NCBI RefSeq assembly: GCF_048569485.1 | Contig: NW_027442234.1 | Location: 62,001-126,000, forward strand | DNA length: 64,000 nt | Direction of reading: 5' to 3' | Source: Anomaloglossus baeobatrachus | Lineage: Eukaryota > Chordata > Amphibia > Anura > Aromobatidae | In this document: piece after piece, positions 10,292-22,053 of the stretch | Layout: each line of letters begins with the position of its first letter | Position numbering within the stretch: position 1 is the first letter of the stretch | The notes under the pieces: model-generated | Told to the model about the DNA's origin: nothing | Seen by the model: the letters and a program-made list of their open reading frames with translations, nothing else | Database searches by the model: none | Position numbers and translations under genes: made by a program

Positions 10292-10391
10292 TTGGGCTCT
10301 GTAGCACACCGTACCTTGCCTTTTCATACTTTTTGAGCATATTATCCTATCCCGGCCTTCTGGCTAGGAAGGGAAATTTTTATAATCCCGG

Positions 10392-10599
10392 TCGGAGGTC
10401 TGGTCAGCTTTGGGCTGAGAAACTAACACCCGGTTGGAGGTCTGGGTCAGCTTCGGCTGAGAAACCAACACCCGGTTGGAGGTCTGGGTCAGCTTCGGCT
10501 GAGAAACCAACACCCGGTTGGAGGTCCGGTTAGCCTTGGGCTGAGAAACCAACACCGGTTGACGGTCCGGGCAGTTTCGGCTGCGAAACCAACAACTAG
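10392..10599 (+). repeat. Five tandem 41-42 bp hairpin repeats within element copy A
   Basis: Units lie at 10392-10433, 10434-10475, 10476-10517, 10518-10558 and 10559-10599. Most have an inner stem TCAGC/GCTGA closed by TTCG or a similar loop, and an outer pairing GTTGG/CCAAC. Unit 5 changes the end pair of the inner stem from T-A to G-C (GCAG/CTGC), so pairing is kept. In unit 4 TTAGCC/GGGCTGA still pairs with a wobble. The TTCG loop on a C-G pair is an exceptionally stable RNA tetraloop. The outer stem is imperfect in units 1 and 5. A role in binding the element's reverse transcriptase is a guess. Confidence 0.8.
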
Positions 10600-10667
10600 T
10601 AGCTCTCTACTCCACTTGGGTAAGATGCCTGGGTGGACGCTGGGAGCAACGACAAGGCTCAACCAGG

Positions 10668-10691
10668 CTTCGGCTTGGGGGAGCACCGAAG
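10668..10691 (+). other. Hairpin downstream of the repeats in element copy A
   Basis: CTTCGG (10668-10673) and CCGAAG (10686-10691) form a perfect 6-bp stem with a 12-base loop. It is kept in the other 803-bp copy and in the diverged truncated copy, which supports selection or recent shared origin. Confidence 0.5.
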
Positions 10692-12397
10692 ATCCCTGAC
10701 CCTTGCTGTGGCCTTCTGGCTCGGAGGGACGGGGTTGATTTTTGGGGACCCTCTCCTCACGGTGGGGTCCACACGAATCCTAGCCTTTGCACTGTTTTTG
10801 GTGTGACTTCGGTCATGCATTTTTTGTGGTGCTTTGGAAAGCTTCATTAAATCAAAATCTGTTCTTATCAGTTTAATATCTGATACGTCCCCTATCTGGG
10901 GACCATATATTAAATGGATTTTTAGAACAGGGAGATGGAAAAAGAGCTTGCTCTGTCCACTCCACGCATTGACCTGGTATTGCAGTACCTCCAGGAACGG
11001 TGCACCCCTTCTTAACCCAGTTTCCAAAAGCAGAACTCAATTCACCTGATTCATATTAGCCCGATTTAATGAATTGGAAGAAAGCATACGTCTTCATATG
11101 CACCTCAATTTGGCCCATTCACTTTTCACACTTCCTCCTTTTGTTTTTTATCTTTCACACTTTTGACTTTCTTTATTCATCCAAATAGCAAACTCATCAC
11201 CACTCAACCTGACCAACTCGGCTATGTCCCCGTGCTGCAGTTCTCTGTCTTATCTAGATCATTTGCAATTGAATGGAATAGATCCCTTTTGGACAAAGTG
11301 GATTCACCTGCTGCTGCAGTGACCACAGGTGTGATAACATCTAGAATTGGCATCTGGTGCGATCTCTCCGCTTCCACTCCAAAGAAAGTTACCTGTTTAT
11401 TCCTATCATGCATTGGTTTTTGGGGTTTTCTTTGAGTAATGATGATCTCTTTAGTAGTCTGTTGGCGCCCTCTCCTGGAGGAATAGTTTGCTTGCTCTTG
11501 GACATTCTAAAAGAGAGGTCATGATAGACATTGAGCTTCTGAGCTCAATTGGGGACAGTCATGGGTGATGAATGTTTGCAACCTACTGCGAAGCCTCATA
11601 CCGCAATATAAGGAACGTCAAATACTAAGAAAGGGCGGCCTATGAAAGAATTACTACTTTCAATAAGTACACTTAAACGGCTAATTGGGAATAGAAAAAC
11701 TGTAAAAAGCCCTCTGAGAAAGCCCCCCTCTAACCTTTGATAGTAAGCTTTTCTGTAGTCTGCCTGTTGATGTATTTTCCGTTTGAACTGTGCACAACAT
11801 GAAGAGACGGAACACTGGCGGCTTGTCACAATGCCCCCCGATGACATCACAATAGCGCTGCTGCCTAGAAAACAAGCTGCGCAGAAGAAGTTGTTCTTTG
11901 GGTGGGAGGGTGGGCTAGTGGAAGGAGGGGGCAATCTCTTTTTTTCCCGGGTGGTAGGGGGATGACAGGAGAAGGGAAGCGGGTGGTGAGAAAGGTACAG
12001 AGGGCAGGGTTTGGGGGCTGGGAAGGAAAGGGAAAAGATTAGGGTTTGGGGATGATGAAAGGGCTTTCTACGGGTAAGGATGGCAAAGGGTGGCAGTGAC
12101 GGAAAGTCAGGCAACCTGTCCTGTCCGTCTTTTTGTATCGTGAATTGGAAAGACTGCAAGGGGGAGGGGAGTTGCTTGCGCCCTAAAGGAGGAGTTATTC
12201 AGATTCATTGCAGTGGGCGGCGGCTGCAAAACGCACCATTCTTCTTGTTTTGGCTCTGCAAAGCAGCCTTTTCAAGGGTTGGCTTGGGTGACAAAATGTC
12301 TTGTGTAGGCGTGGGTTTGTCTCCCTCTCGCTCTCTCTCCCTAAGATGTGTCCGGCATAGGCCAGGGTGCCACTCGAGGCCCAAACCAATTCTGGTT

Positions 12398-12585
12398 ATC
12401 GCTTCTCGGCCTTTTGGCTAAGATCAAGTGTAGTATCTGTTCTTATCAGTTTAATATCTGATACGTCCCCTATCTGGGGACCATATATTAAATGGATTTT
12501 TAGAACAGGGAGATGGAAAAAGAGCTTGCTCTGTCCACTCCACGCATTGACCTGGTATTGCAGTACCTCCAGGAACGGTGCACCC
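12398..12585 (+). ncRNA. RNU2: U2 snRNA gene, copy 8
   Basis: Intact; the first whole gene after insert A. Normal 1,578-bp spacing resumes from here for 24 genes. Confidence 0.97.
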
Positions 12586-13975
12586 CTTCTTAACCCAGTT
12601 TCCAAAAGCAGAACTCAATTCACCTGATTCATATTAGCCCGATTTAATGAATTGGAAGAAAGCATACGTCTTCATATGCACCTCAATTTGGCCCATTCAC
12701 TTTTCACACTTCCTCCTTTTGTTTTTTATCTTTCACACTTTTGACTTTCTTTATTCATCCAAATAGCAAACTCATCACCACTCAACCTGACCAACTCGGC
12801 TATGTCCCCGTGCTGCAGTTCTCTGTCTTATCTAGATCATTTGCAATTGAATGGAATAGATCCCTTTTGGACAAAGTGGATTCACCTGCTGCTGCAGTGA
12901 CCACAGGTGTGATAACATCTAGAATTGGCATCTGGTGCGATCTCTCCGCTTCCACTCCAAAGAAAGTTACCTGTTTATTCCTATCATGCATTGGTTTTTG
13001 GGGTTTTCTTTGAGTAATGATGATCTCTTTAGTAGTCTGTTGGCGCCCTCTCCTGGAGGAATAGTTTGCTTGCTCTTGGACATTCTAAAAGAGAGGTCAT
13101 GATAGACATTGAGCTTCTGAGCTCAATTGGGGACAGTCATGGGTGATGAATGTTTGCAACCTACTGCGAAGCCTCATACCGCAATATAAGGAACGTCAAA
13201 TACTAAGAAAGGGCGGCCTATGAAAGAATTACTACTTTCAATAAGTACACTTAAACGGCTAATTGGGAATAGAAAAACTGTAAAAAGCCCTCTGAGAAAG
13301 CCCCCCTCTAACCTTTGATAGTAAGCTTTTCTGTAGTCTGCCTGTTGATGTATTTTCCGTTTGAACTGTGCACAACATGAAGAGACGGAACACTGGCGGC
13401 TTGTCACAATGCCCCCCGATGACATCACAATAGCGCTGCTGCCTAGAAAACAAGCTGCGCAGAAGAAGTTGTTCTTTGGGTGGGAGGGTGGGCTAGTGGA
13501 AGGAGGGGGCAATCTCTTTTTTTCCCGGGTGGTAGGGGGATGACAGGAGAAGGGAAGCGGGTGGTGAGAAAGGTACAGAGGGCAGGGTTTGGGGGCTGGG
13601 AAGGAAAGGGAAAAGATTAGGGTTTGGGGATGATGAAAGGGCTTTCTACGGGTAAGGATGGCAAAGGGTGGCAGTGACGGAAAGTCAGGCAACCTGTCCT
13701 GTCCGTCTTTTTGTATCGTGAATTGGAAAGACTGCAAGGGGGAGGGGAGTTGCTTGCGCCCTAAAGGAGGAGTTATTCAGATTCATTGCAGTGGGCGGCG
13801 GCTGCAAAACGCACCATTCTTCTTGTTTTGGCTCTGCAAAGCAGCCTTTTCAAGGGTTGGCTTGGGTGACAAAATGTCTTGTGTAGGCGTGGGTTTGTCT
13901 CCCTCTCGCTCTCTCTCCCTAAGATGTGTCCGGCATAGGCCAGGGTGCCACTCGAGGCCCAAACCAATTCTGGTT

Positions 13976-14163
13976 ATCGCTTCTCGGCCTTTTGGCTAAG
14001 ATCAAGTGTAGTATCTGTTCTTATCAGTTTAATATCTGATACGTCCCCTATCTGGGGACCATATATTAAATGGATTTTTAGAACAGGGAGATGGAAAAAG
14101 AGCTTGCTCTGTCCACTCCACGCATTGACCTGGTATTGCAGTACCTCCAGGAACGGTGCACCC
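13976..14163 (+). ncRNA. RNU2: U2 snRNA gene, copy 9
   Basis: Intact 188-nt gene; same as copy 1 by eye. Confidence 0.97.
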
Positions 14164-15553
14164 CTTCTTAACCCAGTTTCCAAAAGCAGAACTCAATTCA
14201 CCTGATTCATATTAGCCCGATTTAATGAATTGGAAGAAAGCATACGTCTTCATATGCACCTCAATTTGGCCCATTCACTTTTCACACTTCCTCCTTTTGT
14301 TTTTTATCTTTCACACTTTTGACTTTCTTTATTCATCCAAATAGCAAACTCATCACCACTCAACCTGACCAACTCGGCTATGTCCCCGTGCTGCAGTTCT
14401 CTGTCTTATCTAGATCATTTGCAATTGAATGGAATAGATCCCTTTTGGACAAAGTGGATTCACCTGCTGCTGCAGTGACCACAGGTGTGATAACATCTAG
14501 AATTGGCATCTGGTGCGATCTCTCCGCTTCCACTCCAAAGAAAGTTACCTGTTTATTCCTATCATGCATTGGTTTTTGGGGTTTTCTTTGAGTAATGATG
14601 ATCTCTTTAGTAGTCTGTTGGCGCCCTCTCCTGGAGGAATAGTTTGCTTGCTCTTGGACATTCTAAAAGAGAGGTCATGATAGACATTGAGCTTCTGAGC
14701 TCAATTGGGGACAGTCATGGGTGATGAATGTTTGCAACCTACTGCGAAGCCTCATACCGCAATATAAGGAACGTCAAATACTAAGAAAGGGCGGCCTATG
14801 AAAGAATTACTACTTTCAATAAGTACACTTAAACGGCTAATTGGGAATAGAAAAACTGTAAAAAGCCCTCTGAGAAAGCCCCCCTCTAACCTTTGATAGT
14901 AAGCTTTTCTGTAGTCTGCCTGTTGATGTATTTTCCGTTTGAACTGTGCACAACATGAAGAGACGGAACACTGGCGGCTTGTCACAATGCCCCCCGATGA
15001 CATCACAATAGCGCTGCTGCCTAGAAAACAAGCTGCGCAGAAGAAGTTGTTCTTTGGGTGGGAGGGTGGGCTAGTGGAAGGAGGGGGCAATCTCTTTTTT
15101 TCCCGGGTGGTAGGGGGATGACAGGAGAAGGGAAGCGGGTGGTGAGAAAGGTACAGAGGGCAGGGTTTGGGGGCTGGGAAGGAAAGGGAAAAGATTAGGG
15201 TTTGGGGATGATGAAAGGGCTTTCTACGGGTAAGGATGGCAAAGGGTGGCAGTGACGGAAAGTCAGGCAACCTGTCCTGTCCGTCTTTTTGTATCGTGAA
15301 TTGGAAAGACTGCAAGGGGGAGGGGAGTTGCTTGCGCCCTAAAGGAGGAGTTATTCAGATTCATTGCAGTGGGCGGCGGCTGCAAAACGCACCATTCTTC
15401 TTGTTTTGGCTCTGCAAAGCAGCCTTTTCAAGGGTTGGCTTGGGTGACAAAATGTCTTGTGTAGGCGTGGGTTTGTCTCCCTCTCGCTCTCTCTCCCTAA
15501 GATGTGTCCGGCATAGGCCAGGGTGCCACTCGAGGCCCAAACCAATTCTGGTT

Positions 15554-15741
15554 ATCGCTTCTCGGCCTTTTGGCTAAGATCAAGTGTAGTATCTGTTCTT
15601 ATCAGTTTAATATCTGATACGTCCCCTATCTGGGGACCATATATTAAATGGATTTTTAGAACAGGGAGATGGAAAAAGAGCTTGCTCTGTCCACTCCACG
15701 CATTGACCTGGTATTGCAGTACCTCCAGGAACGGTGCACCC
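15554..15741 (+). ncRNA. RNU2: U2 snRNA gene, copy 10
   Basis: Intact 188-nt gene; same as copy 1 by eye. Confidence 0.97.
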
Positions 15742-17131
15742 CTTCTTAACCCAGTTTCCAAAAGCAGAACTCAATTCACCTGATTCATATTAGCCCGATT
15801 TAATGAATTGGAAGAAAGCATACGTCTTCATATGCACCTCAATTTGGCCCATTCACTTTTCACACTTCCTCCTTTTGTTTTTTATCTTTCACACTTTTGA
15901 CTTTCTTTATTCATCCAAATAGCAAACTCATCACCACTCAACCTGACCAACTCGGCTATGTCCCCGTGCTGCAGTTCTCTGTCTTATCTAGATCATTTGC
16001 AATTGAATGGAATAGATCCCTTTTGGACAAAGTGGATTCACCTGCTGCTGCAGTGACCACAGGTGTGATAACATCTAGAATTGGCATCTGGTGCGATCTC
16101 TCCGCTTCCACTCCAAAGAAAGTTACCTGTTTATTCCTATCATGCATTGGTTTTTGGGGTTTTCTTTGAGTAATGATGATCTCTTTAGTAGTCTGTTGGC
16201 GCCCTCTCCTGGAGGAATAGTTTGCTTGCTCTTGGACATTCTAAAAGAGAGGTCATGATAGACATTGAGCTTCTGAGCTCAATTGGGGACAGTCATGGGT
16301 GATGAATGTTTGCAACCTACTGCGAAGCCTCATACCGCAATATAAGGAACGTCAAATACTAAGAAAGGGCGGCCTATGAAAGAATTACTACTTTCAATAA
16401 GTACACTTAAACGGCTAATTGGGAATAGAAAAACTGTAAAAAGCCCTCTGAGAAAGCCCCCCTCTAACCTTTGATAGTAAGCTTTTCTGTAGTCTGCCTG
16501 TTGATGTATTTTCCGTTTGAACTGTGCACAACATGAAGAGACGGAACACTGGCGGCTTGTCACAATGCCCCCCGATGACATCACAATAGCGCTGCTGCCT
16601 AGAAAACAAGCTGCGCAGAAGAAGTTGTTCTTTGGGTGGGAGGGTGGGCTAGTGGAAGGAGGGGGCAATCTCTTTTTTTCCCGGGTGGTAGGGGGATGAC
16701 AGGAGAAGGGAAGCGGGTGGTGAGAAAGGTACAGAGGGCAGGGTTTGGGGGCTGGGAAGGAAAGGGAAAAGATTAGGGTTTGGGGATGATGAAAGGGCTT
16801 TCTACGGGTAAGGATGGCAAAGGGTGGCAGTGACGGAAAGTCAGGCAACCTGTCCTGTCCGTCTTTTTGTATCGTGAATTGGAAAGACTGCAAGGGGGAG
16901 GGGAGTTGCTTGCGCCCTAAAGGAGGAGTTATTCAGATTCATTGCAGTGGGCGGCGGCTGCAAAACGCACCATTCTTCTTGTTTTGGCTCTGCAAAGCAG
17001 CCTTTTCAAGGGTTGGCTTGGGTGACAAAATGTCTTGTGTAGGCGTGGGTTTGTCTCCCTCTCGCTCTCTCTCCCTAAGATGTGTCCGGCATAGGCCAGG
17101 GTGCCACTCGAGGCCCAAACCAATTCTGGTT

Positions 17132-17319
17132 ATCGCTTCTCGGCCTTTTGGCTAAGATCAAGTGTAGTATCTGTTCTTATCAGTTTAATATCTGATACGT
17201 CCCCTATCTGGGGACCATATATTAAATGGATTTTTAGAACAGGGAGATGGAAAAAGAGCTTGCTCTGTCCACTCCACGCATTGACCTGGTATTGCAGTAC
17301 CTCCAGGAACGGTGCACCC
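17132..17319 (+). ncRNA. RNU2: U2 snRNA gene, copy 11
   Basis: Intact 188-nt gene; same as copy 1 by eye. Confidence 0.97.
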
Positions 17320-18709
17320 CTTCTTAACCCAGTTTCCAAAAGCAGAACTCAATTCACCTGATTCATATTAGCCCGATTTAATGAATTGGAAGAAAGCATA
17401 CGTCTTCATATGCACCTCAATTTGGCCCATTCACTTTTCACACTTCCTCCTTTTGTTTTTTATCTTTCACACTTTTGACTTTCTTTATTCATCCAAATAG
17501 CAAACTCATCACCACTCAACCTGACCAACTCGGCTATGTCCCCGTGCTGCAGTTCTCTGTCTTATCTAGATCATTTGCAATTGAATGGAATAGATCCCTT
17601 TTGGACAAAGTGGATTCACCTGCTGCTGCAGTGACCACAGGTGTGATAACATCTAGAATTGGCATCTGGTGCGATCTCTCCGCTTCCACTCCAAAGAAAG
17701 TTACCTGTTTATTCCTATCATGCATTGGTTTTTGGGGTTTTCTTTGAGTAATGATGATCTCTTTAGTAGTCTGTTGGCGCCCTCTCCTGGAGGAATAGTT
17801 TGCTTGCTCTTGGACATTCTAAAAGAGAGGTCATGATAGACATTGAGCTTCTGAGCTCAATTGGGGACAGTCATGGGTGATGAATGTTTGCAACCTACTG
17901 CGAAGCCTCATACCGCAATATAAGGAACGTCAAATACTAAGAAAGGGCGGCCTATGAAAGAATTACTACTTTCAATAAGTACACTTAAACGGCTAATTGG
18001 GAATAGAAAAACTGTAAAAAGCCCTCTGAGAAAGCCCCCCTCTAACCTTTGATAGTAAGCTTTTCTGTAGTCTGCCTGTTGATGTATTTTCCGTTTGAAC
18101 TGTGCACAACATGAAGAGACGGAACACTGGCGGCTTGTCACAATGCCCCCCGATGACATCACAATAGCGCTGCTGCCTAGAAAACAAGCTGCGCAGAAGA
18201 AGTTGTTCTTTGGGTGGGAGGGTGGGCTAGTGGAAGGAGGGGGCAATCTCTTTTTTTCCCGGGTGGTAGGGGGATGACAGGAGAAGGGAAGCGGGTGGTG
18301 AGAAAGGTACAGAGGGCAGGGTTTGGGGGCTGGGAAGGAAAGGGAAAAGATTAGGGTTTGGGGATGATGAAAGGGCTTTCTACGGGTAAGGATGGCAAAG
18401 GGTGGCAGTGACGGAAAGTCAGGCAACCTGTCCTGTCCGTCTTTTTGTATCGTGAATTGGAAAGACTGCAAGGGGGAGGGGAGTTGCTTGCGCCCTAAAG
18501 GAGGAGTTATTCAGATTCATTGCAGTGGGCGGCGGCTGCAAAACGCACCATTCTTCTTGTTTTGGCTCTGCAAAGCAGCCTTTTCAAGGGTTGGCTTGGG
18601 TGACAAAATGTCTTGTGTAGGCGTGGGTTTGTCTCCCTCTCGCTCTCTCTCCCTAAGATGTGTCCGGCATAGGCCAGGGTGCCACTCGAGGCCCAAACCA
18701 ATTCTGGTT

Positions 18710-18897
18710 ATCGCTTCTCGGCCTTTTGGCTAAGATCAAGTGTAGTATCTGTTCTTATCAGTTTAATATCTGATACGTCCCCTATCTGGGGACCATATAT
18801 TAAATGGATTTTTAGAACAGGGAGATGGAAAAAGAGCTTGCTCTGTCCACTCCACGCATTGACCTGGTATTGCAGTACCTCCAGGAACGGTGCACCC
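18710..18897 (+). ncRNA. RNU2: U2 snRNA gene, copy 12
   Basis: Intact 188-nt gene; same as copy 1 by eye. Confidence 0.97.
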
Positions 18898-20287
18898 CTT
18901 CTTAACCCAGTTTCCAAAAGCAGAACTCAATTCACCTGATTCATATTAGCCCGATTTAATGAATTGGAAGAAAGCATACGTCTTCATATGCACCTCAATT
19001 TGGCCCATTCACTTTTCACACTTCCTCCTTTTGTTTTTTATCTTTCACACTTTTGACTTTCTTTATTCATCCAAATAGCAAACTCATCACCACTCAACCT
19101 GACCAACTCGGCTATGTCCCCGTGCTGCAGTTCTCTGTCTTATCTAGATCATTTGCAATTGAATGGAATAGATCCCTTTTGGACAAAGTGGATTCACCTG
19201 CTGCTGCAGTGACCACAGGTGTGATAACATCTAGAATTGGCATCTGGTGCGATCTCTCCGCTTCCACTCCAAAGAAAGTTACCTGTTTATTCCTATCATG
19301 CATTGGTTTTTGGGGTTTTCTTTGAGTAATGATGATCTCTTTAGTAGTCTGTTGGCGCCCTCTCCTGGAGGAATAGTTTGCTTGCTCTTGGACATTCTAA
19401 AAGAGAGGTCATGATAGACATTGAGCTTCTGAGCTCAATTGGGGACAGTCATGGGTGATGAATGTTTGCAACCTACTGCGAAGCCTCATACCGCAATATA
19501 AGGAACGTCAAATACTAAGAAAGGGCGGCCTATGAAAGAATTACTACTTTCAATAAGTACACTTAAACGGCTAATTGGGAATAGAAAAACTGTAAAAAGC
19601 CCTCTGAGAAAGCCCCCCTCTAACCTTTGATAGTAAGCTTTTCTGTAGTCTGCCTGTTGATGTATTTTCCGTTTGAACTGTGCACAACATGAAGAGACGG
19701 AACACTGGCGGCTTGTCACAATGCCCCCCGATGACATCACAATAGCGCTGCTGCCTAGAAAACAAGCTGCGCAGAAGAAGTTGTTCTTTGGGTGGGAGGG
19801 TGGGCTAGTGGAAGGAGGGGGCAATCTCTTTTTTTCCCGGGTGGTAGGGGGATGACAGGAGAAGGGAAGCGGGTGGTGAGAAAGGTACAGAGGGCAGGGT
19901 TTGGGGGCTGGGAAGGAAAGGGAAAAGATTAGGGTTTGGGGATGATGAAAGGGCTTTCTACGGGTAAGGATGGCAAAGGGTGGCAGTGACGGAAAGTCAG
20001 GCAACCTGTCCTGTCCGTCTTTTTGTATCGTGAATTGGAAAGACTGCAAGGGGGAGGGGAGTTGCTTGCGCCCTAAAGGAGGAGTTATTCAGATTCATTG
20101 CAGTGGGCGGCGGCTGCAAAACGCACCATTCTTCTTGTTTTGGCTCTGCAAAGCAGCCTTTTCAAGGGTTGGCTTGGGTGACAAAATGTCTTGTGTAGGC
20201 GTGGGTTTGTCTCCCTCTCGCTCTCTCTCCCTAAGATGTGTCCGGCATAGGCCAGGGTGCCACTCGAGGCCCAAACCAATTCTGGTT

Positions 20288-20475
20288 ATCGCTTCTCGGC
20301 CTTTTGGCTAAGATCAAGTGTAGTATCTGTTCTTATCAGTTTAATATCTGATACGTCCCCTATCTGGGGACCATATATTAAATGGATTTTTAGAACAGGG
20401 AGATGGAAAAAGAGCTTGCTCTGTCCACTCCACGCATTGACCTGGTATTGCAGTACCTCCAGGAACGGTGCACCC
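20288..20475 (+). ncRNA. RNU2: U2 snRNA gene, copy 13
   Basis: Intact 188-nt gene; same as copy 1 by eye. Confidence 0.97.
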
Positions 20476-21865
20476 CTTCTTAACCCAGTTTCCAAAAGCA
20501 GAACTCAATTCACCTGATTCATATTAGCCCGATTTAATGAATTGGAAGAAAGCATACGTCTTCATATGCACCTCAATTTGGCCCATTCACTTTTCACACT
20601 TCCTCCTTTTGTTTTTTATCTTTCACACTTTTGACTTTCTTTATTCATCCAAATAGCAAACTCATCACCACTCAACCTGACCAACTCGGCTATGTCCCCG
20701 TGCTGCAGTTCTCTGTCTTATCTAGATCATTTGCAATTGAATGGAATAGATCCCTTTTGGACAAAGTGGATTCACCTGCTGCTGCAGTGACCACAGGTGT
20801 GATAACATCTAGAATTGGCATCTGGTGCGATCTCTCCGCTTCCACTCCAAAGAAAGTTACCTGTTTATTCCTATCATGCATTGGTTTTTGGGGTTTTCTT
20901 TGAGTAATGATGATCTCTTTAGTAGTCTGTTGGCGCCCTCTCCTGGAGGAATAGTTTGCTTGCTCTTGGACATTCTAAAAGAGAGGTCATGATAGACATT
21001 GAGCTTCTGAGCTCAATTGGGGACAGTCATGGGTGATGAATGTTTGCAACCTACTGCGAAGCCTCATACCGCAATATAAGGAACGTCAAATACTAAGAAA
21101 GGGCGGCCTATGAAAGAATTACTACTTTCAATAAGTACACTTAAACGGCTAATTGGGAATAGAAAAACTGTAAAAAGCCCTCTGAGAAAGCCCCCCTCTA
21201 ACCTTTGATAGTAAGCTTTTCTGTAGTCTGCCTGTTGATGTATTTTCCGTTTGAACTGTGCACAACATGAAGAGACGGAACACTGGCGGCTTGTCACAAT
21301 GCCCCCCGATGACATCACAATAGCGCTGCTGCCTAGAAAACAAGCTGCGCAGAAGAAGTTGTTCTTTGGGTGGGAGGGTGGGCTAGTGGAAGGAGGGGGC
21401 AATCTCTTTTTTTCCCGGGTGGTAGGGGGATGACAGGAGAAGGGAAGCGGGTGGTGAGAAAGGTACAGAGGGCAGGGTTTGGGGGCTGGGAAGGAAAGGG
21501 AAAAGATTAGGGTTTGGGGATGATGAAAGGGCTTTCTACGGGTAAGGATGGCAAAGGGTGGCAGTGACGGAAAGTCAGGCAACCTGTCCTGTCCGTCTTT
21601 TTGTATCGTGAATTGGAAAGACTGCAAGGGGGAGGGGAGTTGCTTGCGCCCTAAAGGAGGAGTTATTCAGATTCATTGCAGTGGGCGGCGGCTGCAAAAC
21701 GCACCATTCTTCTTGTTTTGGCTCTGCAAAGCAGCCTTTTCAAGGGTTGGCTTGGGTGACAAAATGTCTTGTGTAGGCGTGGGTTTGTCTCCCTCTCGCT
21801 CTCTCTCCCTAAGATGTGTCCGGCATAGGCCAGGGTGCCACTCGAGGCCCAAACCAATTCTGGTT

Positions 21866-22053
21866 ATCGCTTCTCGGCCTTTTGGCTAAGATCAAGTGTA
21901 GTATCTGTTCTTATCAGTTTAATATCTGATACGTCCCCTATCTGGGGACCATATATTAAATGGATTTTTAGAACAGGGAGATGGAAAAAGAGCTTGCTCT
22001 GTCCACTCCACGCATTGACCTGGTATTGCAGTACCTCCAGGAACGGTGCACCC
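21866..22053 (+). ncRNA. RNU2: U2 snRNA gene, copy 14
   Basis: Intact. The spacer after it has a C-to-A change at 22537, just beyond the CTCF-like motif. Confidence 0.97.

Larger units (their letters stand above)
10054..10856 (+). mobile_element. U2-gene-targeted non-LTR retroelement, 803-bp copy A (non-autonomous)
   Basis: The unit is lengthened by exactly 803 bp (2,381 against 1,578). There are no terminal inverted repeats and no LTRs. The 3' end is short and A-rich (TTAAATCAAA) and abuts U2 nt 38. A second 803-bp copy sits at the same base of another U2 gene, and a truncated relative shares the 3' junction with a target duplication. This pattern is typical of target-primed reverse transcription. 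The interior holds several strong hairpins and a five-unit tandem repeat. There is no reverse transcriptase or endonuclease frame; the longest frames are about 65-70 aa and repeat-derived. Known U2-gene-targeting lineages are Utopia (restriction-like endonuclease; reported from reptiles, wasps and oomycetes) and Keno (fish and frog). I cannot assign the family without alignment. It may be an internally deleted LINE or a SINE using such a LINE. Confidence 0.85.
10017..11007 (+). pseudogene. RNU2: U2 snRNA gene, copy 7, split by an 803-bp insert
   Basis: U2 nt 1-37 lie at 10017-10053 and nt 38-188 at 10857-11007. The two parts join without loss or duplication of U2 bases, allowing for ambiguity in the A run at the 3' junction. 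The split falls inside the GTAGTA branch-point recognition element, between its fifth and sixth bases, so this copy cannot make normal U2. The upstream promoter region and the 3' box (11020-11034) are unchanged, so a chimeric transcript is possible. Confidence 0.95.

Noticed and set aside
10333-10533. 66-aa frame and opposite-strand frames across the element repeats
   Set aside because: They translate the 42-bp repeat, whose length is a multiple of three, so frames stay open. No reverse transcriptase, endonuclease or zinc-knuckle motif is present.
10392-10599. CRISPR array
   Set aside because: The repeats are directly adjacent with no spacers, lie inside a retroelement, and the setting is vertebrate.
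10054-10856. LTR element or DNA transposon
   Set aside because: No terminal direct or inverted repeats. The fixed 3' joint, A-rich tail, 5' truncation and long target duplication of one copy point to a non-LTR retroelement.
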